The notes under the pieces are model-generated. The model was not told the DNA's origin and ran no database searches. It was given only the letters and a program-made list of their open reading frames with translations. A DNA stretch of 22,485 nucleotides, taken from assembly GCA_041648755.1 (NCBI GenBank), contig JBAZOJ010000029.1, positions 1 through 22,485 on the forward strand, read 5' to 3'. This document shows positions 1 through 6,296 of the stretch, one piece after another (within the stretch, counting starts at the first letter, position 1; every line of letters starts with the position of its first letter). The stretch comes from JBAZOJ01 sp041648755 (lineage in GTDB: Bacteria; Planctomycetota; B143-G9). The position numbers were made by a program, and so were the translations under genes.

Positions 1-971
1 GCACAACGCCCCAGAAGGTGAACGACGACAACTCGTCGGTGAAGCTGTATTCCTGGAGCCCGGACGGAACCCAGCTCGCGTACTTTGAGCTTCTCGACTC
101 GCAATGGAGTCTTGTCGTCCGTGTCATCGGTGGCGGCTCATCGGTTGTCCGTCAGACATCCGATACCCCCGGCGTGTTGTTCTGGAACTCGGCCTCGATG
201 CTTGCCTGGACGGAAGGAAACAACCTGTACCAGGGCTCCGCGACCGTCACGCCCGCACTGCTCGCGACCGATGTCCCCGCAACGGTGCGCATTTCCCCCT
301 CGCGCAGACGTATCGCGTACGTCTCCTCGTCCGACCTGACACTGAAGACATACAGCTTCGACACGACAACAAGATACTCGCTTGGCGTTTTCGTGATGTC
401 GGATTCGTTCTGCTTCATCGGGAACGACTGGGTGGCGTATACCACGTTCTCGATCTTCCAATTGTCCTGGTACGTTGGCGGGAAGAAGTTCGACAACTCA
501 TCGTCGCGCTCCATTGCCACGGGAATCAGGGAGCTTGACTGTCGGGTGGTCGGCGGCTCCGGCTCGCCAACAGGTTCGTATCTTGTTTACTACACCAAGG
601 CTGCCAACAGCACCGACCCGTACAAGGCCCACATCTTCAACCTTGGCACCTCCACCGCGGTCGCGACAGTCGATCTCGACCTGCTTGCGGGCACGGATCC
701 CTTCTGGGGTCCGGACGGCTCGTTCGTCCTTGTCTCCAGCCCTCAGACGCGCTCGTTCATGATCGGTCTCGCGGATGGCTTCACAAAGAAGACGTTCCTC
801 TTCGACACCACCTGGGCAGACTACGCCGTCGACGACTTCGCCAGCGAGTTGCTCGTGGTGGGGCCTATCCTCTACAGGAAACTGCTTGGAAACTGGGTCG
901 AAAGCGGATTCTACGGCATCTACAACGTGAAGGTGGAGTTCAACGGCGGCGAGGTCAGCAAGCGTCCCTGA
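1..971 (+). CDS. TolB/PD40-type beta-propeller protein, C-terminal part (5' end outside window)
   Basis: The reading frame is open from base 3 of the window, so the gene begins upstream; the GTG at 18 is only the first start-like codon in view. The visible part is about 320 residues. It contains propeller-blade signatures of the TolB/PD40 kind: WSPDGTQLAY near its beginning, ISPSRRRIAYVSS further on, and FWGPDGSFVLVSS near the end, each followed by beta-rich sequence. Proteins with such repeats are commonly periplasmic or exported binding scaffolds. No membrane segment or catalytic motif is visible here, so its partner is unknown. It ends 2 bp from the end of the convergent rodA gene. The fold assignment is fairly safe; the cellular role is not. 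Confidence 0.7.
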   Translation, partial: TTPQKVNDDNSSVKLYSWSPDGTQLAYFELLDSQWSLVVRVIGGGSSVVRQTSDTPGVLFWNSASMLAWTEGNNLYQGSATVTPALLATDVPATVRISPSRRRIAYVSSSDLTLKTYSFDTTTRYSLGVFVMSDSFCFIGNDWVAYTTFSIFQLSWYVGGKKFDNSSSRSIATGIRELDCRVVGGSGSPTGSYLVYYTKAANSTDPYKAHIFNLGTSTAVATVDLDLLAGTDPFWGPDGSFVLVSSPQTRSFMIGLADGFTKKTFLFDTTWADYAVDDFASELLVVGPILYRKLLGNWVESGFYGIYNVKVEFNGGEVSKRP

Positions 972-973
972 CG

Positions 974-2056
974 CTAATCGCCCCCGAACACGAGCCTCTT
1001 TCGCATCGCCACATTCTGCATCAGGGCGACGCAGATAATAGAGGCCATTGCTGCCGAGCCCCCATAGGACAGGAAGGGGCAGGGCACCCCTGTGAACGGC
1101 AACAGATGCAGATTTCCCCCGATGTGAAGCACTGCCTGCGCGGCGATCATTCCCGTTGAACCGGCCACAAACAGCTTGCCTACAGGATCACGCGTTCGAA
1201 TGGTCAGGTTGTAGCCTGCCATGACAATCCACAGGTACAGCAGCAGTATGGCAACCGAGCCCAGGAAGCCGTATTGTTCGCCCACCACAGCGAATGCGTA
1301 GTCGGTGGAGGCAAAAACCAGGAAGGAGTTGTGCGGCGCGGGTTCATCCTCTCCGGGGGAATACCCGGTTATGCCGCCTGCCCCTATGGCGATCTTGGCC
1401 TGCTCCAGGTGCGTGCCGACCGTTTTGCTGAAGTGCGACGGGTTCAGGTAGGCCTGTATTCGCTGCTGCTGATGCTCTTCCATTACGCTGTACAGAATCG
1501 GTGAAACCGCGAAAGCAAGGACAATCAGCATGACAATGTTGGCAGGCTTCGCGCCCGCGAATATCACAATCACGAAGAAGATGGGGATGAACAACAATGC
1601 GGTGCCGAGGTCCGGCTGCAGAATCACCAGGAAAGTGGGCAGCAGCGTCAGCGCAAGGGGAGGGATGAGGCCAAAGAATCGCTTGTAGAACTCCCTGAAC
1701 GGGATGTACGCGGCCAGCGTCAGGATCAGAACGGGCTTGGTGAACTCCGACGGCTGCAATGAGAACTTGCCGAACCTGAACCAGGAGCGTGCGCCGTTGA
1801 TGGGGTCGGTAAAAAGAACAAGGATCAGTGCGACGATCATCACGGGGTACAGCAGAACGGCTATCCTCGTCAGCGACCGGTAGTCCACCGCGAGGATAAT
1901 GAGCATGAGCCCGATTGACAGCAGTATCCAGATAAGCTGGTAAGAAGCGCGCTCGAAGCCGTGCAGGTCATAAATCATCGATAGCGAAAGTACCAGTAGC
2001 AAAGAAATCGGGACCAGGAGGTTCCATTCCAGGTCCCGAAAGGAAAACGAGTGCAT
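974..2056 (-). CDS. rodA: RodA, SEDS-family peptidoglycan glycosyltransferase
   Basis: This is an integral membrane protein of 360 residues with about ten hydrophobic segments, the usual length for RodA/FtsW/SpoVE. SEDS family members polymerise lipid II into glycan strands at the inner membrane, and RodA does so in the elongation machinery with a class B PBP. Diagnostic motifs are GARSWFRFGKFSLQPSEFTK (88-107), LQPDLGTALLF (146-156), AIGAGGITG (223-231), the TDYAFAVVGEQYGFLG segment (251-266) with the candidate catalytic Asp252, and GVPCPFLSYGGSAA (323-336). The single-domain size and RodA-like loops favour RodA over FtsW, though the two families are close. The ATG at 2056 has no strong Shine-Dalgarno; the gene starts 12 bp after the upstream small secreted protein gene and is probably translated from the same transcript. 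No partner PBP2 gene lies in the window. Confidence 0.92.
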   Translation of the reverse strand: MHSFSFRDLEWNLLVPISLLLVLSLSMIYDLHGFERASYQLIWILLSIGLMLIILAVDYRSLTRIAVLLYPVMIVALILVLFTDPINGARSWFRFGKFSLQPSEFTKPVLILTLAAYIPFREFYKRFFGLIPPLALTLLPTFLVILQPDLGTALLFIPIFFVIVIFAGAKPANIVMLIVLAFAVSPILYSVMEEHQQQRIQAYLNPSHFSKTVGTHLEQAKIAIGAGGITGYSPGEDEPAPHNSFLVFASTDYAFAVVGEQYGFLGSVAILLLYLWIVMAGYNLTIRTRDPVGKLFVAGSTGMIAAQAVLHIGGNLHLLPFTGVPCPFLSYGGSAAMASIICVALMQNVAMRKRLVFGGD

Positions 2057-2068
2057 TCTGTCTGAGTA

Positions 2069-2428
2069 CTACGGTACTATCGGCTCGAGCGTTGCGGACT
2101 GCCACCAGTTGCCAGAGTAGTCTTTGAAGTTGTCGCGGTAGTAAACAACGTAGTGATAGCCATCGGTGAGCGGATAGTTCAGGGTGTAGTGCGATGCTTT
2201 GCCCTCGATGTGGAGGGTGAAAACTTCCCCATAGACGTAGGAGTTGTCGGCCCTGTAGAGCGAGATCTCCCGGCTTACCACGGCTTCATATGGAGGCATG
2301 AAGGTCAATTCGATCGCGTCGGGCGCGGTAACCTTTGCCGGGAAGCCTGAATTATCGGGGCCTCCGCAAGAAACGGATACGGACAACAAGGCCAGCAGTA
2401 TCGCGGCGGCCGCGAGCTTCGTCTTCAT
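2069..2428 (-). CDS. Small exported protein, possible lipoprotein
   Basis: I chose the ATG at 2428 (119 residues). It has a GGAGG motif 8 bp upstream, and a strong promoter (2448-2476) lies just beyond it. The longer start at 2476 would fall inside the -35 box. The N-terminus is a classic signal peptide: MKTK, then a hydrophobic AAAAILLALLSVSVS stretch, then CGG. The Cys could be a lipid-attachment site, but Ser at -3 makes the lipobox imperfect, so plain secretion is also possible. The rest is a short, aromatic-rich, beta-predicted domain (for example HYVVYYRDNF) resembling a single immunoglobulin- or fibronectin-like sandwich; that is inference. It appears to be co-transcribed with rodA 12 bp downstream. 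I do not recognise the family. Confidence 0.6.
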   Translation of the reverse strand: MKTKLAAAAILLALLSVSVSCGGPDNSGFPAKVTAPDAIELTFMPPYEAVVSREISLYRADNSYVYGEVFTLHIEGKASHYTLNYPLTDGYHYVVYYRDNFKDYSGNWWQSATLEPIVP

Positions 2429-2447
2429 AACATAATCCTCCGTCGCC

Positions 2448-2476
2448 ATTACAATGCATATACTCGACTTAGTCAA
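2448..2476 (-). promoter_or_regulatory. Sigma-70-like promoter for the small exported protein and rodA
   Basis: On the minus strand a -35 box TTGACT (2471-2476) is separated by exactly 17 bp from a -10 box TGTAAT (2448-2453). Each matches the consensus at five of six positions. Transcription would begin near 2441, giving a short leader that still contains the GGAGG site before the ATG at 2428. Confidence 0.65.
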
Positions 2477-2484
2477 CTAACGTC

Positions 2485-2512
2485 TTGCCGCTTCGACAAG
2501 GAGGCTTAGAAT
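2485..2512 (+). promoter_or_regulatory. Sigma-70-like promoter for the carbamoyltransferase operon
   Basis: On the plus strand TTGCCG (2485-2490) lies 16 bp upstream of TAGAAT (2507-2512). The -35 box matches the consensus at four of six positions and the -10 box at five of six. Transcription would start near 2519, just before the AAAGGAG ribosome-binding site (about 2523-2529) of the ATG at 2535. The promoter sits almost back to back with the minus-strand promoter at 2448-2476. Confidence 0.5.
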
Positions 2513-2534
2513 TGCACGAGCGAAAGGAGCTCGC

Positions 2535-3620
2535 ATGTTGCACAGACACCCCCTGCTCAAGCTGCCCTGGAATGGTTTTCACGCTCAACCCGTTGAGAAG
2601 CGCGCCGAGTGCTTCATCGACGAGGGAAAGCTCTATCACCTCATTTTTACACAGCAATATAGCCGCACTATTCTCGAGGATCTCAGCAATCTGGCCACCA
2701 AAATCCGCAAGATCGCCAAGAGCAAGAGCGGTATGGAATTCCTCCAGAACCAGCTCTGCCACAAACGCGCAATGCTCTATTTCCAGCAGCCCAGCACGCG
2801 CACATTTCTTTCGTTCTACGCCGCCTGCCAGATCCTTGGGCTGACGCCCGCCGAGGTGCGTGACTCCAAGACTTCCAGCGAGGTAAAGGGCGAAACCCCC
2901 GAAGATTCCGTCCGCACGTTTTCCTCGTTCTTCGACGTTATCATTATGCGCCATCCCGAAGCCGGGTTCGCCGAGAAGATTGCATGGCTGCTTTCTAACA
3001 CCGAGCGCCCCGTCCCCGTCATCAATGCGGGCTCGGGCTCGGACCAGCACCCCACCCAGGCGCTGCTGGACGTCTATACCCTCTTCCGCTCCTTCGAGGA
3101 TCGCGACGGGATAGACGGTAAAACAGTGGTCTTCTGCGGCGATCTCAAGCGCGGTAGAACCGTGCGCTCGCTCGCAATGCTTCTCACCAATTTCCAGGAC
3201 GTCAAGCTGCATTTCGTCGCTCCCCCTGAGTTGCAGATCGAAAAAGACATCACGGATTTCCTCGATGCGCGCGGCAATAAGTACGAGCTGGCCAGCTCTC
3301 TACGCTCGGTTGTGGGTATAGCCGATGCTGTCTATATGACCAGGATTCAGGACGAGTGGGACACGGCAGGCCAGACCAAGAAGGTTGACCTGGCCGAGTT
3401 CACCTTCCTTCCCGAGTTCCTTTCCATTCTGCATCCCAACGCCGTCATCATGCATCCGCTCCCCCGCAGGAACGAGATCCCCGTCGAGATAGATTCCGAC
3501 CCCCGCGCTATCTACTGGCGGCAGGTCCGGAACGGAATGTGGATTCGCACCGCGCTGATCGCCACCATCTTCAAGAGAGACAGGATTATCGCGGAATACT
3601 TCGAGTCCCATAACGGGTAG
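2535..3620 (+). CDS. pyrB: Aspartate carbamoyltransferase catalytic chain
   Basis: ATCase joins carbamoyl phosphate to aspartate, the first committed step of pyrimidine synthesis, in the cytoplasm. All signatures are present: the phosphate-binding PSTRT (86-90), the SSEVKGET loop (114-121) with the Ser and Lys that reach a neighbouring active site, MRHPE (138-142), the SGSDQHPTQ segment (167-175), MTRIQ (268-272) and MHPLPRRNEI (306-315). The last motif has Asn where most bacterial enzymes have Asp, a variant also seen in eukaryotic enzymes. At 361 residues it is about 50 longer than the usual 310, mostly through an N-terminal extension of about 35 residues and small insertions. The start is fixed by AAAGGAG 5 bp before the ATG. 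Carbamate kinase follows after 6 bp. No regulatory pyrI gene is adjacent. Confidence 0.88.
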   Translation: MLHRHPLLKLPWNGFHAQPVEKRAECFIDEGKLYHLIFTQQYSRTILEDLSNLATKIRKIAKSKSGMEFLQNQLCHKRAMLYFQQPSTRTFLSFYAACQILGLTPAEVRDSKTSSEVKGETPEDSVRTFSSFFDVIIMRHPEAGFAEKIAWLLSNTERPVPVINAGSGSDQHPTQALLDVYTLFRSFEDRDGIDGKTVVFCGDLKRGRTVRSLAMLLTNFQDVKLHFVAPPELQIEKDITDFLDARGNKYELASSLRSVVGIADAVYMTRIQDEWDTAGQTKKVDLAEFTFLPEFLSILHPNAVIMHPLPRRNEIPVEIDSDPRAIYWRQVRNGMWIRTALIATIFKRDRIIAEYFESHNG

Positions 3621-3626
3621 GCAAAT

Positions 3627-4571
3627 ATGTCAAAGCGTATCGTCGTCGCGCTTGGTGGAAACGCTATCATCAGGCAGGGCGAAAACCCGACCGTCTATAC
3701 CCAGTTCAGAAACACCCGTGAGGCCCTCAGGCCCATCGTGGAACTGGTGCGCGACGGCCACCGCATCGTGATCACCCACGGCAACGGCCCCCAGGTGGGC
3801 CAGATACTCATTCGCTCCGAGATGGCCTCCGCCAAGGCCTACGAACTCCCCCTCGGGGTCTGTGTGGCCCAGTCCCAGGGCGAAATGGGATACATGATCG
3901 CCCAGTGTATGAAGAATATGCTGGTGCACGCTGGCATCAACGACAAAGAGGCCGTAACCATCATCACGCAGGTCATCGTTGATCCCAAGGATCCCGCGAT
4001 GGCCAATCCCACCAAGCCCATCGGCCCGTTTATGGATGAGGCTCGCGGGCGGGCCCTTGCCGCTCAGGGCACGGTCGTTCGCGAGGACGCCGGCCGCGGG
4101 TGGCGGCGCGTGGTCGCTTCGCCCTATCCGTACAGCGTGTATGAGCGCAAAGCCATTCTCGACCTTATCGACGACGGTTTCATCGTGGTCGCGGTGGGTG
4201 GCGGCGGCTGTCCGATCTATTTTGAGAAAGACGGCACCCTCGAGGGCGTTGACGCCGTGGTTGACAAGGACCTTGCCTCAATGATCCTCGCGCGCGAGAT
4301 CGGCGCCGAAGTGCTTATCATCTCCACGGGCGTGCCGTTCGTGTACCTGAACTTCGGCAAACCCGAGCAGGTCAAGGTTGAGCACGCGACCGCGGCGCAG
4401 ATGCGCGCGTGGCTCGCGGAAGGTCATTTCGCGAAGGGCAGCATGGAGCCCAAGATCCGTGCGGCCGTCGAGTTCATCGAGGGCGGCGGCGAAGAGGTCA
4501 TCATCACGCTGCCCGAACAGGTCACCGAAGCGTTCAAGGGCAATACCGGAACACACATAACCGCAAAATAA
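3627..4571 (+). CDS. arcC: Carbamate kinase
   Basis: Carbamate kinase reversibly transfers phosphate from carbamoyl phosphate to ADP, giving ATP plus carbamate, which breaks down to ammonia and CO2. The protein has 314 residues, the normal length for this member of the amino acid kinase fold. Clear motifs are VVALGGNAI (6-14), ITHGNGPQVG (49-58), AVGGGGCP (189-196), GVDAVVDKDLAS (207-218) and GSMEPKI (271-277). It begins 6 bp after the ATCase stop with only a modest GGGTAGG upstream, so it is probably translationally linked to that gene. The next gene follows after 10 bp. The usual role is catabolic energy generation in arginine or agmatine deiminase pathways; no deiminase gene is present in the window, so the source of carbamoyl phosphate is open. 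Confidence 0.93.
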   Translation: MSKRIVVALGGNAIIRQGENPTVYTQFRNTREALRPIVELVRDGHRIVITHGNGPQVGQILIRSEMASAKAYELPLGVCVAQSQGEMGYMIAQCMKNMLVHAGINDKEAVTIITQVIVDPKDPAMANPTKPIGPFMDEARGRALAAQGTVVREDAGRGWRRVVASPYPYSVYERKAILDLIDDGFIVVAVGGGGCPIYFEKDGTLEGVDAVVDKDLASMILAREIGAEVLIISTGVPFVYLNFGKPEQVKVEHATAAQMRAWLAEGHFAKGSMEPKIRAAVEFIEGGGEEVIITLPEQVTEAFKGNTGTHITAK

Positions 4572-4581
4572 CGGAGGAAAT

Positions 4582-5514
4582 ATGCGTCACCTGCTGACTT
4601 TGGCCGATTGCACGCCCGATGAAATCAGGGAGTTCCTGTGCCTCGCCGATCACGTCAAGAAGCACCCGGGCACCTATTCCAACTCCTGCGGCGGCCTGAC
4701 GCTGCTGATGATCTTCGAGAAGCCGAGCCTCAGGACGCGCCTTTCCTTCGAGGTCGCCATGACCCAGATGGGCGGCCACGCGATTTACTACGACACCTCC
4801 CGTTCGCCTATGGGCAGCGGCAAGGAGAGCATCCACGACACCCTGAAGACCGCGAGCCGCTTTGTTGACATTATTATGGCCCGCCTGTTCGAGCACGCCC
4901 ACATCGAGGAAATGGCCCGTTGTTCGCGCGTACCGGTGATAAACGCGCTGACCAACTACTCCCACCCCTGTCAGATACTGGGCGACTTCCAGACCATCAT
5001 TGAGAAGAAGGGTTCGTTGAAGGGCCTCAAGCTGGCCTATTTCGGCGACAGCAACAACAACGTAACCCATTCGCTGTTGTTCGGCTGCACGAAGCTTGGC
5101 ATGGATATCTCCGTCGGCTGTCCTGACTCCCCCGAGTTCCAGCCGCAGCAGGTGGTTATGGACCGCGTTATGGCCTTCGCGCGCGAATCCGGCTCCCGGG
5201 TCGAGATCCTGCACGACGCCGCCGCGGCCGCAAAGGGCGCCGATGTTATTTACACCGACTCTTGGATGAGCTACCACATCCCCAAGGACCAGCAGGACCG
5301 CCGCATGGCCGACCTGATGCCCTTCCAGGTCAATGCCGCGCTGATGAATCACGCCAAGAGTGACGCAATCTTCATGAATTGTCTGCCCGCTATCCGCGGG
5401 ATGGAGCAGACCGCCGACGTCATCGACGGCCCGCAGTCGGTTGTCTTCGACGAAGCCGAAAACCGCCTCCACGCGCAGAAGGCAGTAATGCTGGTCTTGC
5501 TGGGAAAGGCGTAG
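4582..5514 (+). CDS. Ornithine carbamoyltransferase family enzyme, substrate uncertain
   Basis: The protein has 310 residues and follows carbamate kinase after 10 bp, with GGAGG well placed before the ATG. Family motifs are the carbamoyl-phosphate loop FEKPSLRTRLSFE (45-57), SGKESIHDT (79-87), HPCQILGDF (128-136) and FDEAENRLHAQKAVM (289-303). Ornithine enzymes catalyse ornithine plus carbamoyl phosphate to citrulline, or the reverse in catabolism. Two substrate-side signatures differ from textbook enzymes: the usual D-x-W-x-SMG loop reads TDSWMSYHI (225-233), and HCLP reads MNCLP (265-269), keeping the Cys but not the His. It could be an argF or arcB type enzyme of a divergent clade, or act on another amine such as putrescine, so I give no gene symbol. 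Membership of the family is secure; the substrate is not. Confidence 0.85.
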   Translation: MRHLLTLADCTPDEIREFLCLADHVKKHPGTYSNSCGGLTLLMIFEKPSLRTRLSFEVAMTQMGGHAIYYDTSRSPMGSGKESIHDTLKTASRFVDIIMARLFEHAHIEEMARCSRVPVINALTNYSHPCQILGDFQTIIEKKGSLKGLKLAYFGDSNNNVTHSLLFGCTKLGMDISVGCPDSPEFQPQQVVMDRVMAFARESGSRVEILHDAAAAAKGADVIYTDSWMSYHIPKDQQDRRMADLMPFQVNAALMNHAKSDAIFMNCLPAIRGMEQTADVIDGPQSVVFDEAENRLHAQKAVMLVLLGKA

Positions 5515-5560
5515 GGGTTTGGTAGTCCGGAAGATCGGAGTTTTTCCACGAAGGGACACA

Positions 5561-5970
5561 AACGCTTCGTCGGCGAGGCAATGAGAGCCAACGCTTCGTC
5601 GGCGAGGCCGAAGAACGAGCCAAGGAACACGAAGGGAAAGGCCTTTGCGAGGCCAGCGACCCAAGAGTCTTACCACGAACCACACGAACCACACGAAAAA
5701 AGACTGGTCTTTTGCGTGGCCGGAAGAGTCTATTCGCAAACGCTTCGTCGGCGAGGTGCTGGAAGCCCGAGCCAAGTACACCAAGGGTCACGAATGGAAA
5801 GCTCTTTGCGAGGCCCGGAAGAATTTATCCGCGAATGAACGCCAATGAACGCTTCGTCGGCGAAGCCTTGAGAGCCAACGCGAAGAGGACAGAGCTTTTG
5901 CGAGGCCCAAGGATGGGCATTCTTACCACGAAACACACGAACGCTTCGTCGGCGAGGCCGAAGAACGAGC
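5561..5970. repeat. Mosaic cluster of interspersed short repeats, five copies of a 19-bp unit
   Basis: The unit AACGCTTCGTCGGCGAGGC occurs at 5561-5579, 5590-5608, 5739-5757, 5848-5866 and 5940-5958. Three copies are exact, and the third and fourth each have one change. All five are in the same orientation with irregular spacing (29, 149, 109 and 92 bp). The second and fifth copies continue identically for a further 12 bp. Other modules recur between them: TTTGCGAGGCC at 5644-5654, 5805-5815 and 5897-5907 with a near copy at 5711-5721; TGAGAGCCAACG at 5582-5593 and 5869-5880; and a 22-bp unit at 5668-5689 and 5921-5942 with one mismatch. Confidence 0.85.
5672..5698. repeat. Three tandem 9-bp units, CACACGAAC type
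   Basis: Units ACCACGAAC, CACACGAAC and CACACGAAA follow one another directly. A partial copy of the same module recurs at 5925-5942. Read on the minus strand this gives aromatic-rich spurious peptides (FVWFVWFVV), so it should not be taken as coding. Confidence 0.7.
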
Positions 5971-6029
5971 AAAACACACGGGTGGGAAAACAGCCTACGA
6001 GGGGCCTTGCAGGCTGTTAGGGATCGTAG

Positions 6030-6049
6030 GGGCACGTTGCAACGTGCCC
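6030..6049. repeat. Perfect 20-bp palindrome
   Basis: GGGCACGTTGCAACGTGCCC reads identically on both strands and is preceded by CGTAG. It has no following T-tract, so it is unlikely to be a simple terminator. Its GTAGGGGC flank resembles palindromic intergenic repeats known from several bacterial phyla; that comparison is from memory and not checked. Confidence 0.75.
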
Positions 6050-6109
6050 TGGCGCATTAACCGGTCACCCCACATGACATCGTAAGTAAACCTGGTTCTG
6101 CGCGTTTGC

Positions 6110-6212
6110 CTTGGCTGTTTCTTGGTTCGCGGTTCGACCTCCAGCCTCCGGCCTAATCAAGAATGCGTCTCGCATCGTGTACTTTGAAAGCCAACACCCA
6201 AGAACAGCCAAG
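6110..6212. repeat. Inverted repeat with 15-16 bp arms and a central hairpin
   Basis: The left arm CTTGGCTGTTTCTTGG (6110-6125) and right arm CCAAGAACAGCCAAG (6198-6212) are complementary except for one extra T. About 72 bp separate them, and close to the middle there is a small hairpin (ATGCG, TCT, CGCAT, about 6163-6175). The whole could fold as one stem-loop of about 100 nt or represent a small non-autonomous element. No target-site duplication is obvious. Confidence 0.5.
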
Positions 6213-6296
6213 AGGGTGGGTGAAGCCGCTCCCTGGAGTGTCACTGTAACTCCATCGACATACCGTCGTTAGACATAGCAGAGACTAAACAATAGT

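Larger units (their letters stand above)
5515..6296. other. Gene-poor, repeat-rich intergenic region of 782 bp
   Basis: No credible gene lies here. Open frames on both strands are made of repeat units and share no protein features. The first 460 bp are a mosaic of short recurring modules, described separately. After them come a 20-bp palindrome at 6030-6049 and a long-armed inverted repeat at 6110-6212. Just after the carbamoyltransferase gene, a weak TCCG/CGGA stem (5526-5539) is followed by five T residues and might act as a poor terminator. The last 80 bp before 6297 contain no clear promoter or ribosome-binding site. Confidence 0.7.

Noticed and set aside
2366..2380. Firm lipoprotein assignment for the small secreted protein
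   Set aside because: The Cys after the hydrophobic core is suggestive, but Ser at -3 does not fit the usual lipobox, so I left it as possible only.
2469..3212. 247-residue open frame on the minus strand
   Set aside because: It is fully antisense to the well-supported aspartate carbamoyltransferase gene and its promoter region; composition is that of a shadow frame.
2535..5514. Standard arginine deiminase operon
   Set aside because: Carbamate kinase and an OTC-family enzyme are present, but there is no arginine deiminase or arginine/ornithine antiporter, and the first gene is an aspartate carbamoyltransferase.
4534..5784. 416-residue open frame on the minus strand
   Set aside because: It is antisense to the carbamoyltransferase gene and continues into the repeat cluster, whose units translate as spurious FVWFVWFVV and RPRRRSV peptides. 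No start signal or domain.
5561..5970. Possible CRISPR array
   Set aside because: Copies of the 19-bp unit are irregularly spaced (29 to 149 bp), the intervening DNA is itself made of repeats, and no cas genes are present.
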